Assembly: GCA_027625915.1 (NCBI GenBank) | Contig: JANTQA010000063.1 | Location: 868,001-932,000, forward strand | Length of the DNA: 64,000 nucleotides | Direction: 5' to 3' | DNA from: Anaeramoeba flamelloides | Lineage: Eukaryota > Metamonada > Anaeramoebidae | Part shown: positions 23,342 through 34,899 of the stretch, in pieces | How positions within the stretch are numbered: the stretch's first letter is position 1 | How the letters are laid out: each line of letters begins with the position of its first letter | Notes under the pieces: model-generated | Seen by the model: the letters and a program-made list of their open reading frames with translations, nothing else | What the model was told of the DNA's origin: nothing | Database searches by the model: none | Program-made: the position numbers and the translations under genes

Positions 23342-26203
23342 ATGGAGCTTTACCAAAACAGTTCTCTTAATTCCCAAAGCACAAGAGAATTGACTTATGA
23401 AGAAGAAGATTTTTTGATTACGATCGATCAATTAAAACAAAACAATTGTTCGTTAACAAGCCTTCGTTTACAAGGGCTATATTTGCCTGTAAACTGCACA
23501 GAAGTTATCAATGAAATGTTATTAACAAACACGACATTAAAGACACTTGATTTATCAAAAAATTATCTCAGCATTGATCATCTGCAATCTTTGGAAGAGG
23601 GATTTTGTAGCAATGCAAGTCTCAATAATTTAGATTTTTCTTCAAACCCACTTGAGGGGGATTGTTACAAATATCTGTCAAATATTTTGCACTCAAAATT
23701 CAATCGATTAACAAAGTTAAAACTGTGTTGGATGGAATTTAGTGAAAAGGATTTTAATCAACTTTGTGGAAGTGTTTGTTGGAGTAACACTTTAGTAGTT
23801 TTAGATTTGTCACACAGTGTATACCCAGAAAAAGGTTTTACATCTTTAGCTGCAATTTTAACACCAAGACTTCAATTAAAGAGCCAAAACCAAAATCTTA
23901 TTAAAAATGAAAATGAAAATGAAAATGAAAATGAAAACGAAAATGAAAACGAGATCGAAAATGAAATTGAAAACGAAAATAGAAATAGAAATTCGGCCTA
24001 TAACCCAATTTTAAAAAAATTAAAATTGTCTCACCCACCATCACAATCTACACCACCAACAATTGAGTCGTTTAACAATTTTTGTAAATCTCTGGGTCAA
24101 AATACAAGTTTGCAATATTTGGAATTAAAAAATTTAGAATTAAACCAAGATTATTCTGATTCACTTTATCGGGCGATTTCCAAAAACAGATCTATCAACA
24201 CTTTAGACTTGTCTTGGAATGATTTGAATTGTGCTGCAATTAAAAAAATATGCACAGCAATCAAAGACAGCCATTCCAAACAGCAATGGTTAAATCAGAG
24301 AATCCGTCCTTTGACTGCATTGGATCTATCTGGCAATAGGATTGGGACTATAGGAACTTTTGAATTGGGCAAATTAATTAAAGAAGACAATTATTTGCAA
24401 TCCCTAAAACTGTCTTATGTTCCGTCTTTGCACTCAACGCCTTTGCCATTGGCCTACTTACTATCTGAGATTAAAAAATCAACAACAATTAAGAAATTTG
24501 CGATTCATACGAGAGTTTTTCACGATCCTAAAAATAGCACGACCAACCTTAGTAACTTTAATTTTGGTAACACTAACAATCTGAAAAAGAATAACCTTCA
24601 AAAAGTTAAAATCGAGGAATTAAAGGAGATTAAAGAATATTCGAATGAAATCAAACAAATCCAAACTCGCAAAGCCTTGGGCACCGTCTTAGTTGAAACA
24701 ATTTCTTCTCACCAATTTTTAAAAACATTGGATCTCTCCTTCTGTCGGATTGGCCATAAAAGTTTTAAATTATTATTAATTGGCTTTCGAAATAACACGT
24801 CTTTAACCCACTTGGATTTGTCTTGGTCGCATGTTCGCCCAAACGATTTTGGAATTTGGATAGCAGAGTTAATTAAATTTGGGCCCTCTTCTTTGGTTAG
24901 CTTTAATTGTGATGGTAATAATCTCGATTCGACAGATATTACTGCCCTATGCGAATCAATTTCAACAGCTGAAAATTGCAATTTAAAAGAATTGAGTCTC
25001 GCTAATAATAATATTGATAAATTAGGAGCAAATGTTTTTTCACAATTATTAAATTCAAATTTTGATTTAAATGAAATAGAAGAAGATCAAAAAAAATTAA
25101 CCCAAGAAGAAGAAGACGATGATGATGATGATGATGAAGAGGAAGAAAGTGGTGAAGAATTTGAAGAAATGGGGGGATTTGAAAATGATGAATATCAACA
25201 ATTTAACAAATTTTCTACAACCCAAAATGATGAAATTTTTGATCAAGACCAAGATTATTACGAAAGTGTTTCTAATTATAATTGCCAATTGAAAAAACTT
25301 AATTTGAGCTCAAATTATTTAGAGTACGATGGTCTTATCTCTATTTGTAAATCGTTAAAAGATAATACTGTTTTGCAAGAATTAGATATTTCTTCTAATA
25401 TTCTTCGCTCTGCGCAATCAATAGAAAATGATCTTAAAGTATGGAAGGTTATTGGTAATATACTTGAAAAGAATTTTATTTTAAATAAATTAATTTTCGA
25501 TTCTGAAGAACGCCAACAAATAATAGCCTTTCAGATCTTGAAAAAACTTGCCCGCAATGAACAGATAGCAAAAAATAATCTTATTTTTGATTTTAAAAAT
25601 CTCTTTATTGAACGGATCTGCACAGATTGTGAAATCGGAGAAATTCCAATCCATAATTTAATGGTCGAATTAAGAACAAAGGAAAAATTTTCCAATATAA
25701 AGGAATTCTTAGAAGGCAATTATAATAGCGAAGTCATTGGAATGTTTTTATTTTGGATTTATACCTCGATTTCAGTAAATGAAAAAATAATTCTCAATTT
25801 GGCCAATACGTTACAAATCAATAATATCCTTAACCAATCATTAGAAAAAGATCTTTTGATCGCTTGGAACAATAAAGAATCAAAGGATTTTAAAATAATA
25901 TGCTTTACGGGGGAAGAAATTTATGTGCATAAAGTGGTGTTGATTGCTAGAAGTGGGCTATATAGAATGCTATTACAATCAATGAAAAATGATGTAAATG
26001 AAATAAAAGACTATTCTAGAAAATCATACATAAGCCTATCAGTTTTAATCTACCATTTTTATTTTGAAGAAATAGATATCGAAATACCGGAAAAGGAGAT
26101 ACCGATTGTCATAGAAGAACTTTCAGATGCCGTTGAATTTTTCCAATTAAACCCAAACTCATCACTTCACGGGTTTTTAAAGAATCTAAAATTCCAATAT
26201 TAA
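23342..26203 (+). CDS. Leucine-rich repeat and BTB/POZ domain protein, single exon
   Basis: Protein of 953 aa. At least 15 leucine-rich repeats of the ribonuclease-inhibitor style (TLKTLDLSKNYLS, SINTLDLSWNDLN, ALDLSGNRIGTIGTF, FLKTLDLSFCRIG, KKLNLSSNYLEYDG) occupy residues about 40-690. They are split by an Asn/Glu insert (about 181-214) and an acidic Asp/Glu tract (about 587-610). The C-terminal quarter carries BTB/POZ-like segments: a degenerate one at about 755-835 (EFLEGNYNSEVIGMFLFWIY) and a clearer one at about 848-920 (DFKIICFTGEEIYVHKVVL, then ARSGLYRMLL). BTB domains dimerise and often recruit Cullin-3 ligases; LRRs bind partners, so a substrate adaptor role is plausible but not shown. 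The start is the first ATG of the open frame, after an A-rich leader; no intron is needed. Repeat-rich BTB proteins of this type are, to my knowledge, abundant in Anaeramoeba. Confidence 0.88.
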   Translation: MELYQNSSLNSQSTRELTYEEEDFLITIDQLKQNNCSLTSLRLQGLYLPVNCTEVINEMLLTNTTLKTLDLSKNYLSIDHLQSLEEGFCSNASLNNLDFSSNPLEGDCYKYLSNILHSKFNRLTKLKLCWMEFSEKDFNQLCGSVCWSNTLVVLDLSHSVYPEKGFTSLAAILTPRLQLKSQNQNLIKNENENENENENENENEIENEIENENRNRNSAYNPILKKLKLSHPPSQSTPPTIESFNNFCKSLGQNTSLQYLELKNLELNQDYSDSLYRAISKNRSINTLDLSWNDLNCAAIKKICTAIKDSHSKQQWLNQRIRPLTALDLSGNRIGTIGTFELGKLIKEDNYLQSLKLSYVPSLHSTPLPLAYLLSEIKKSTTIKKFAIHTRVFHDPKNSTTNLSNFNFGNTNNLKKNNLQKVKIEELKEIKEYSNEIKQIQTRKALGTVLVETISSHQFLKTLDLSFCRIGHKSFKLLLIGFRNNTSLTHLDLSWSHVRPNDFGIWIAELIKFGPSSLVSFNCDGNNLDSTDITALCESISTAENCNLKELSLANNNIDKLGANVFSQLLNSNFDLNEIEEDQKKLTQEEEDDDDDDDEEEESGEEFEEMGGFENDEYQQFNKFSTTQNDEIFDQDQDYYESVSNYNCQLKKLNLSSNYLEYDGLISICKSLKDNTVLQELDISSNILRSAQSIENDLKVWKVIGNILEKNFILNKLIFDSEERQQIIAFQILKKLARNEQIAKNNLIFDFKNLFIERICTDCEIGEIPIHNLMVELRTKEKFSNIKEFLEGNYNSEVIGMFLFWIYTSISVNEKIILNLANTLQINNILNQSLEKDLLIAWNNKESKDFKIICFTGEEIYVHKVVLIARSGLYRMLLQSMKNDVNEIKDYSRKSYISLSVLIYHFYFEEIDIEIPEKEIPIVIEELSDAVEFFQLNPNSSLHGFLKNLKFQY

Positions 26204-26851
26204 TCAAAAAAATTGATTTTTTTTGTTTTAATAATAGTAAGAGAATTAATATTTATATTTATCTAATGTGCATGTATTAGTTTTGATATATTATTCAAAA
26301 TATTTATATACGGGTACAGATTTGGGAAGGTGTAATTATTTTTTTTTTACCAAAATAGATTTTTTTTTTTTTTATTAGTTTCTTATAAAAATATACAAGA
26401 TCTAAATTAAAAGAATTTATAATTAACATTTTTTATTTCTTTGATACATTAAAAAAAAAAAAAAAGAATATTTTTTTCAAATAAATATTTATTTCTGTTT
26501 ATTTAACTCGAATTAATAAAGAATATATTATTATCACATATTTTTACTTAATTTGTTTATTTATTATTTTTTTAAACACAAAATGTTCACGATTTTGTGA
26601 ATCATTTTTGACAAGGAGATTCCAGGATATATGATATTGAAACTTTAGACAAAAATAAATAATTATTTTGCACATTCCATTTTACTTGCCCAAATAACAA
26701 AAAATCATTTTTTCTTTTTGATTTGTGAAATTTGATTTTCCAATTTTTTGTGGAGAAAATTGTGATCCTTTCATAAAAATTTTGAAATTTTCTGTGACAA
26801 CTAATTAATGAATATTTTTTTTTAAAAAATATCAAATAATTGATTTAAAAT

Positions 26852-26937
26852 AATTTTTTCAAATTTTAATTTTTTCAAATTTTAATTTTTTCAAATTTTA
26901 ATTTTTTCAAATTTTAATTTTTTCAAATTTTAATTTT
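26852..26937. repeat. 16-bp tandem repeat, five units
   Basis: The unit AATTTTTTCAAATTTT is repeated five times with no visible differences, followed by a partial unit. Perfect identity suggests recent expansion. Confidence 0.9.
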
Positions 26938-27425
26938 CTAGATGGTAATTTTGATCTAACAATTTGATAAAAGAGGGATATATATAATATAAATACAAAA
27001 AAGTTTACTAGATTATTTTTATATACAAAATATTTTTGATAAAAAGTAATTATCATAAAGAGAATTTTTTTTAAATTAAAAACTAAAATTTCTATTTTAG
27101 AGGTTTTAATAGGTATATTTGTATAAAAAAATTTCCAACCAGAAAATAAAATGTTTTTCATAACTCTTTTCTTCTTACTTGATAAATGAAACCAATTTTT
27201 TGTAAATTTTTAGAAAAATTGAAAAATATCCAAATAAACTAAATTTCATAATAAATTACCCAATTTGTATTTATTTTTTTTGAACAAAAAACAAATAGAC
27301 CAAGAATATTGAACTGAATATTAAAATAATAATTTTTTTATTTTAATAGATAACTTCAATTTATAAATATATATTTTTAAAAAAATTTGATTTCTAATGT
27401 GCCAACTATTTTGAAATAGAGTTTA

Positions 27426-27917
27426 CGGCAAAGTAATAACTTGTATGTGCTTGTAATTTTAACCCATTTCTAAATTTTATACCATACCCAAAATATTGGC
27501 TTTTTGAAGAGATGAAAGAAACATATCTAGCAATATGATAGTAAAATATAATCAAGTAATAGGTTTCCTAAAATAAATTAAAATTGATAATTATAAAGAA
27601 ATAATAAGATAAAATTGAAATTTTGTAAAAAAAAAAACGAAAACAAGATTATTTTTTAAATTTGACAAAATTAAAATTTTATTTATGAAAATTTGATCAT
27701 ATTACAGACTTTTCGAAAACAAAATTATAAAATATTTTTCGGTCCAATTACATTAAAAAAAAAAAAAAAATCTGAAAAATCAATGTAATCATGAACAAAG
27801 TATATATATATATATATGAACAACTTCTGGTCTTCAAATATCAAAGACTATAAAAAAACATAAGTTTAATTTTTTGGGATGGGTTAAAAGTTTTTAACAC
27901 ATATGATTTACACTACT
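27426..27917 (+). mobile_element. MITE-2 copy, diverged
   Basis: Shares with the 477-bp family the blocks TTTTAACCCATTTCTAAATT near the left end, CCAAAATATTGGCTTTTTGA, AAGAAACATATCTAG and GGGTTAAAAGTTTTTAACAC near the right end, and ends ATTTACACTAC before TATA. The terminal bases are eroded and the interior has indels, so the boundaries are approximate. Confidence 0.6.
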
Positions 27918-28869
27918 ATATATAAAGGCATCACTTTAAAATTATTAGTACTTGTTATTTTGATTGAAATCTATGACATTTTTATTTCGAATTTTAATAA
28001 CCAATTTCTCAAATCTTCATTTAGAGAAACTTGTAAAAGACAAAGTAAGTTGAAGTTCAAACATTTAAGATTCAAAATTTTCAAAAATAATAACACACAT
28101 AGGCAACAAACATTTTTCGTATTTCCATTAACATAGACCTTAAATAAAATCAAAATTAGTAAAATATTTTTTTGTAAAAGTTTTCTTTTTTTATTATTGC
28201 ACAGGTAGAAGACATTTAATCCAAATAAGTCACTAATAATTGAAAAAGAAAATAAATTCAAATTTCTTGACTGTTTTTTACTTTCGGAGTGAAGTTTTGG
28301 TCTTGTGATTCTTTACTGATGTTTGAAATTAAAATGAGATAAAATTTAAGTTGGCTAAAACTGTTTTCTCAATTTTGAACAATTCCTTCTTTACTCTTGA
28401 CCCGTCTCAAAAAAAAATGTATCAAATAGAAAAAAGGGACTAAAAAATAAATTGTCAACTTAAATCGCCATCTTGTTGAGTAAATATATAATTTTACCTG
28501 AAAACATAAAAATTGAAAAAAAGTGAAAATTTTTTCTCCTTTATTCTCCAAATACAATTCATTTCACCATTAAACCTATTTGTGACTCAGAAATATTCTC
28601 TCCATTTTCTTTGTTTTTAAATAGAAACAATTTTTTGAAATCTAATGTGCTTGAACATTTAGAGACAAAGTTATCTCGAAAAAAAAAAAAAATTCATTTA
28701 AAATTGAGTTAAAAAAATTAAAAAGTGATAGTCGAATATTTACCCAAAATTTCTCTTCCAACAAAATAGGAATAATAAAAAAAAGAAAAAATTGACTTAC
28801 TCGTAGATTCTGAACAGTAGTTTTTATTACACCTATGAGTAAAATCTCAAAGTAGTCATTTTTTTTAAA

Positions 28870-29769
28870 ATGAATTCTCCTCTAACTTTTTTTGATATTA
28901 AAATTACACTTCCAAACTCACAACCAAACGAAGGGACTGTAAACGTTTTTAGCAACATGGTTGAAATAGTTGTTCAAAAAGAAACAACTCAGCTTGGATT
29001 TTCCACAAATATGAAGATCCAACAAGATCTCTCAAATTTAACCTTACACTTGCCATTTGGATCAAATAAATTCGTCGACTTCACTTTCCAAACAAAGGAA
29101 GAGTTTGTTGAATTCTTTTGTAAAGTGACTGAACGAATTGGGACTTACAAATTACAATTATTTCAGGCCAAACAAGAGAAAACAAACCTCAAATCAAAGA
29201 ATGCAACAGAACTGTTAGAGCAATGGGAAATCTCTGAAAAAAAGAGGAAGGAAAGGTTACTTCGCCTTCAAAAGGAAAAAGAGGAATCACTAAAAAAAGG
29301 AAAATTTATTGTGAATTTTTCCTTTACAAAAACCCTTCTTAAGAACGGTACAATCTTGGTTTTAAAAAATAAGATATTCTTTAATCACCCTACTACTCAA
29401 AAAACAGTTTTTGTTATCACACCACAAACAAAGGTTCGAGAATTTTTCATTTTGTTTTTTTTAGTTTTTATTTATTTTTCTTTTTTTTTCTTCTTTTTCG
29501 AATTTTTAATTTTTTTGCTTTTGGTTATCAATTCAACAAAAACATTTTCTGTGAAAAAAAAAATGTAGTGCCTTCCTTGCCATTTCTAAAATAAAAAAAA
29601 TTACACATTTCCAATTTAGTTCGCCTTCAAACTTTCACATTATTTTCAAAACAGATTTTTTACTTTTTCACAACAAACACCAAAGGATTCGGTTAAAACC
29701 ATAATTTATGAAATGCAATATTTTCACCTAAAAAAAGTAGTTTGGCACGTTAAGGGAATCGTAAAGTAA
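28870..29769 (+). CDS. Protein with two tandem PH-like domains (2 exons)
   Basis: Exons 28870-29433 and 29620-29769 (186-nt intron, phase 0, acceptor CCAATTTAG) give 237 aa. Two segments show the same strand pattern: residues about 8-90 (from FFDIKITLP to EEFVEFFCKV) and about 143-225 (KFIVNFSFTKTL, LVLKNKIFFNHP, VFVITPQTK, then FFTFSQQTPK and VKTIIYEM), separated by a charged helix (EKKRKERLLRLQKEKEE). This resembles PH/GRAM-type beta-sandwich folds, which bind lipids or proteins, but I cannot name a family. Reading through the intron gives only a Phe-rich tail, which supports splicing. The stop falls at the very edge of RepA copy C. Exon 1 can also join, in the same phase, to the exon at 32883, which would make a longer alternative product. 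Confidence 0.6.
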
Positions 29770-30985
29770 AATAAAAAAAATCTTCAAGTAAATGTAAGAG
29801 CAAATTCAAAAAATTTATTACCGCATCTTGAAATTGAAAAAATAAAAGTAAAAATCTGATTACTACAAAAACCAGTCTAACTTTTTAATGATATTTTCAG
29901 AAATGTATTATTGTTTTTACAAAGAAAGATCCATTTTTCTCATTTTTGAAAAGTTTAAAATTCAACCGATTTCGAAATAATTTAAAAAACAATTTTTGTA
30001 TTTGAAAGAAGAAGGAAATCTTATTTTTCCGTAAAGGAACTGTGCAAAAAAAAAACTCTTAAAAAATAAATCCCCTAAGTTCTAAAATAACTTAGTTCTA
30101 AAAAATCTACGTAATTTCAAAAAATTATAATAATTATTTAAAACTTTGAAAAAATATTTTGATTCAAAGAACAGTTCAAACCAATTTTTTCTCTTTATTG
30201 AAGAAAAAAAAACAAGAAAAAAAATCCCTGAATCATCAATGAAAAAATCCCCCCAAAATACTTTTTTAAAACCTGGGAAATTTAACTTATAACCATAAAG
30301 AAATACTTTTTAATTTGATAATTTTTAATCAATAATTAATAACCCAATCTTGATTATTCCAGTGAAGAATTAATAACATCGGATTAAACATATCAAAAAG
30401 TTTTATTATTATTTCTCAATTTTTTAAATATTTTCAAACAAATAAAATGAATTCAAATTAATAATATAATAATAATTAATTAATATATATTCAAATAACT
30501 AATTATAAGAATAAATGTTAGTTCTTTGTACTCTGAATAATTAGAAAAAAGAATATTGCCTCATCTTTTAAAATTCAAGAGGTTTAATAAATATTTTTGA
30601 ATAAAATATTTGATCAATTTTATTCTGATCTTCAAGGATTCAATATTTGATTTATTTTTCTTGTATTTTTCAAATAAGATTAAATTTTCAATTTTAATTT
30701 GATCATACAAACTCTCAGAAATTACTTAAAGTGAGATTTCATACAAAATAAAATTTTTTCTTTTTTTCTATTTTCTAATTTAATCCAAAAATCTCAACAA
30801 AAATGGATCAGATCTTTTAACTGAAAATTAATTGGGAAAAATAAACTTTTTTTAAAAATGATAGCTCATCTCTCTAAATTTGATAAATGAGTTTGCTTAT
30901 CAAGTTTAATTGAATCCTTGTGTAAATAATTACTATATTCCCTTTGGGGATAAAAATAAATAAGAGTTACTGGTTCATTAAGGAC
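29762..30985 (-). repeat. RepA interspersed repeat, copy C
   Basis: The complement of this block matches copy A from end to end: 'TCCCCAAAGG', 'CTCACTTTAAGTAATTTCTG', 'ATTGAATCCTTGAAGATC', 'GGGTTATTAATTATTGATT', 'TTCTTTGAATCAAAATATT', and the edge AAGATTTTTTTTATTTTACT. That edge overlaps the stop codon of the PH-like gene ending at 29769. Confidence 0.75.
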
Positions 30986-31320
30986 TGTTCATATTTTGAG
31001 GTTTGTATATATTACATTTATAACTAACAACATATTTGTTGACTTAAACGAATATTGAGTCCAAAGTTCTTAATCAAGCTTAAAATTTCGCATTATTTTC
31101 TTTTTTGAAATTGTGTCATTTTATAAAATAATTTTCTCGATACCCAAAATCGAAATTAACCTTGAAAAGGTTCGAAAATCAAAATTTTCATGATCACAGT
31201 TCTATCAAAATTATTTTTAATCACCATATATATTACTTGAAGTGTATCAATATCCTTGGAAATAATTTGGATATACTTTTAACAATATTAATCAAAAAAA
31301 AATCGAACTTATATTTATAG

Positions 31321-31803
31321 TAGTAAAAAAAATATCGGGCATGCAAAAAATCCCTTTCAAGATTTTTAATTGTGAGTATTAGGAAAATTGTTGGGTAATT
31401 TCTTTTATTTAAAATCAAATCCCTTTTTTTTTAAGAATCCAAACTTTTAAAATTATAACTCACCCACTTATTAGAATGAGGATTAATTAAATTACACTTG
31501 TTTCAAAACACCATTTAATCAATCAAAAAAACAAGAATAAAAATTATCATTTTCCAAACTCATAACAAACCTCTATAAAACTCTGATTGTTTTTCAAATA
31601 AAGTTGATGTACTTAGGCTATCAAACAATCAACTTGAGAATTTGATAGAAACCTTACTTTATTGAACTTTAGGTTGGTTTATTACTAGGCTCATAAAAAA
31701 TTTGGTTATTTATAAAAAGGATTTGATTGAAAATAAAAGAAATTACACAACTTTTTTCCTAATATTCACAATTAAAAATCTTGAAAGGGATTTTTTTTCA
31801 CTA
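31321..31803. mobile_element. MITE-3 copy, about 483 bp
   Basis: The left end is TAGTAAAAAAAATATCGGGC with AAAAAATCCCTTTCAAGATT; the right end is AATCTTGAAAGGGATTTTTT then TTCACTACAATA. The interior matches 21776-22257 (for example AATCAATCAAAAAAACAAG and TTTAGGTTGGTTTATTACT). The outermost right-hand block is shorter than in the other copy. Confidence 0.75.
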
Positions 31804-32325
31804 CAATACCTTGTTTTCTTTCGAGAATTTATTAAAAGTTTTTGGATCAATAAATTTTTTGATTAATCCTTAAAAACTCAAAAAATTTGCAATATTTTGA
31901 CTTTTCTTTAATTGAAATTCTTGTAAATCATTTTTATTGGTTAAGGTATTGTATTTTATTACCCACAGAACATAAAATATGGATATCCTTAATAATTTGT
32001 TCTTAACCAAAGTTTCGCATGATCTTTTTTCATAATTACCTTTCTGATAAGCCTAAATGTTTCAGATTAAATAGAAAAAAGTGATAACTATATTTCAATT
32101 TCTTGTAAAACCACCACATGTGAAAAAAGCAATGTCTCTCTTTTTTAAGTTTTTTTAATATGGACTAATTATGTTCCAAAAAATCAAAGATATGTTTTGA
32201 AAATTAATTTTTCATTATAAACAACAAACTAATTTAGAGATGTTATTCTTGGGTTTTCAACTTGAATAATTTATGAAACTTTGCATTAAACAAAACCGAT
32301 TGCCTTGAATAATTTTTTGGCTTTT

Positions 32326-32374
32326 GTGATTTCTGTGATTTCTGTGATTTCTGTGATTTCTGTGATTTCTGTTA
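32326..32374. repeat. 9-bp tandem repeat, about five units
   Basis: The unit GTGATTTCT is repeated about five times without change, about 290 bp upstream of the candidate start of the next gene. Confidence 0.85.
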
Positions 32375-32659
32375 CAATTTTTTATTATTATCATTATCAA
32401 TTCAAATAATTAAATTTTATTAAGGGTACAAATTACAGTGAAAATTTTCTTTTTGAAATTGAAAAATTTTATCTAATCTTTATTTGTGAGTGAGTAATTT
32501 AGATTTAAAACAACCAATTCACATGTATTTTATGACAGATTCTAAAATGAAAAATGAAAATTGAGAATTTATTTGAAAAAAAAATAATAACGCAACAGTC
32601 AATTTCAAGTTGAAATCAATGTCGCTTTAAATTTCGAATACAAATGTGTAATTATCGAA

Positions 32660-33779
32660 AATGTCTAAATTGGGCACCTTTTGTGATCCTGAAGATTTTT
32701 TATTTTTTTTTTATTTGATAAGTAACGTCCCACAATTAAACATATTTTTCAAAATTAAATTTATTTCTTGTTTTATAATTAACTGTATAACAACATTATT
32801 AATATATTAATCTATTGAATCACATTTCCAATTTCACTATCCCACTCTCTATTATTTTTATTATATTAATGATAAACTATAGATTGTTAAAGAATTACAA
32901 AACGTATGTGTTTTGGAATTATTAAATGGGATCACTGTCAATATTGAATTTAAAAAAACATTTTTTTGTAAAACATTTATCAAACTTATGAATTCAAAAA
33001 TTAAATCGTTAAGCAAGCCACCAAGCGTGAAAACAACCTTTAATATCAAAGAATTGACCGAAAATGAAACAAAGAGTGTCGAATGTAAATTGTTTCTCAA
33101 AAAAAAGGGACTCAAGATAATGACAAAGAAAGATAAATCTTTTTATCCATATAACAACAATATTCAAATCTTTTTCAAAGAAGATAAAAAGAAAGATTGT
33201 CTTTTGCAATATGAAACAAATATTAAAAGAATTTTTCATTTTTCAACTCAATCAGAAAATGCAACATTTTCGAAAAATTTTGTATTATTCAAAGAAAAAT
33301 ATAAAAAATCCTTAAACAAGCTTAGTAAAGAATTAAAAGAAAATGAAAGCCAAAAAGATAACGAAATAAAATCACAAACCGCTGATGAAATTGAAATTGA
33401 AATAGAAAACGAAAAAGAAAAGGAAATTGAAAAAAACAAAAATATCAATAAAAACAAATCCAGCTCGAAAAATCGAAAATCTAAACACACATTCCCAATT
33501 AAATATTCTGAAAAGGAAGCCTTTGACACAAATGGAAAATTACTTGACCCAATCGATGGTATGGTTGCAATAGATAAAGATTTTATCAAAATTTTAAAAA
33601 ACGAAAATTATACACAGCAAGTTTTCTCAATTGCTGAGATTGAAATGGAATACGCTAATCATTTAGTGAGATTAATAACAAACATGGAAGAAAATAAATT
33701 TATATTTTTACAATTTAAAACAATAAAGGCTGCTTCAAATTTTTTCAAAATAGGTAATAAAAACAAAAAAAAAAAGTAA
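32660..33779 (+). CDS. Protein with PH-like segments, 5' end uncertain
   Basis: The main exon is open from 32883 (after acceptor AACTATAG) to the stop at 33777-33779, 298 codons. It shows the end of one PH-like unit (IVKELQNVCVLELL, then GITVNIEF), a full one (TTFNIKELTE to FVLFKEKY), a Glu/Lys/Asn low-complexity linker (about 150-200) and another (HTFPIKYSEKEAF to AASNFFKIGN). Three 5' models are possible: a separate gene starting at the ATG at 32660 (MSKLGTFCDPEDF) with donor GTAACG and acceptor TTAAAG, phase 1; an alternative last exon of the gene at 28870, whose exon 1 ends in phase 0 half-way through a PH-like unit that this exon would complete; or an unseen upstream exon. There is no in-frame ATG early in the main exon. 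A polypyrimidine tract follows the stop. Function unknown. Confidence 0.55.
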
Positions 33780-33845
33780 AAAAATCAATAAATAATTCTT
33801 TATGACATTTTAGTTAATTAAGCCTAATATTATATATACATATAT

Positions 33846-33950
33846 TTCCTTTTCCTTTTTCTTTTTCTTTATTTCTTTATTTCTTTATTTCTTAATTTCT
33901 TATTTCTTATTTCTTTTCTTTTCTTTATTTCCTTTCCTTTCATTTTTATT
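33846..33950. repeat. Polypyrimidine (CTTT/ATTTCTTT) microsatellite
   Basis: Directly after the PH-like gene lies about 100 bp built from TTTCC, CTTTTT and TATTTCTT units, nearly free of purines other than A. It may lie in the 3' untranslated region. Confidence 0.8.
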
Positions 33951-34149
33951 ATCTTTCTTTATTCTGATTTTTTCATTCTATCTTTAAACTTACTATCAAT
34001 CTATTAAAATCAAGGTTAAAAGAAATACATGAATTAATTGAAAAAAAAATCTTTTTTTTTTAATACTCAATATTTGATTGAAAATTCTTCTTAAAACGTA
34101 ATAAAAGACTAAGATCTATTTAGTAATTTTTTATTTTTATTATTTTTTT

Positions 34150-34885
34150 TATTTTGAAGCGAGGAAATTAATTTCCTCTTACTTCTGTTTGTTTTTTTTT
34201 AATTTTTGAAATAAACCAAAAATTTATTTAATTTTCTGTTGGTGTATTAAATTCTAAAAAAACTGCTGTTCGGCTTTATTGAGTTTTGTGTTTATTTTAA
34301 AAATCAATAGATTTCACAGATAAAACAGAAAGCCACAAGAAAAGTTAGATACTTTACGGCACTTGATGGTCAGTTTCTTTAGGTTTTTTGAATTTAAAAG
34401 AATTGAGTATAATTCAATATACTTTCAAAACAAAGGCAAGTTTTAAAAAAAAAATTGTTAATTAGTTCCTGAATTTCTAATAATTGGGTAAAATCAAAAA
34501 TTGTATTCAATTATTTTGAAATCTGGAAAATAACCTTTATGATTTTTTTGAATTTTAATAATTAAAAGAAAATTTCTTTGTTGAAAAAAAAAAAAAACAG
34601 CTTTTAAGTTTTCTTGAGTTTCAAAGAATTGTGTAAAATCTTTGATTTTTCGGTTTTTTTTTGAATTCTGGAAAACTGCCTTTATATTATCTTGAGTTTT
34701 CTTTTTTTTTTGAAAATTCAATAAATTTTACAAATAAAATAGAATACCCCCAAGAAAATTGTAGTTAGATTAACCAGAATTTAAAAGAATTAAGTAAAAT
34801 CAAAGTTTTTACTCTATTTTTTGAACACCAGGAAAACTATTTAATCTAAGGCAGCCTATAACACTTGTCGGTGCATTTAATACAT
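34150..34885. repeat. Cluster of snap-back hairpins with GGCAC tail (Hp cluster 1)
   Basis: The cluster starts at the palindrome GAGGAAATTAATTTCCTC and contains several inverted units built on AATTTAAAAGAATT and on T-rich/A-rich arms (34185-34780). The decameric tail occurs in degraded form at 34347-34373 (ACTTTACGGCACTTGATGG) and near 34853-34880 (AACACTTGTCGG). It sits at the 3' end of LINE relic a. The frame at 34494-34721 is a translation of these repeats. Confidence 0.5.
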
Positions 34886-34899
34886 ACTATTATATCTAG

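Larger units (their letters stand above)
26204..28869. other. Intergenic region, no gene seen
   Basis: About 2.7 kb after the LRR-BTB gene. It contains a five-unit 16-bp tandem repeat (26852-26937), a diverged MITE-2 copy (27426-27917) and a short TA run (27801-27817). The open frames here are short, Phe/Ile/Asn/Lys-rich and overlap on both strands; none is supported. Confidence 0.55.

Noticed and set aside
29434-29568. Read-through of the first PH-like exon to 29568
   Set aside because: The extension is Phe/Leu low complexity over T runs, typical of translated intron; splicing to 29620 gives a sensible protein.
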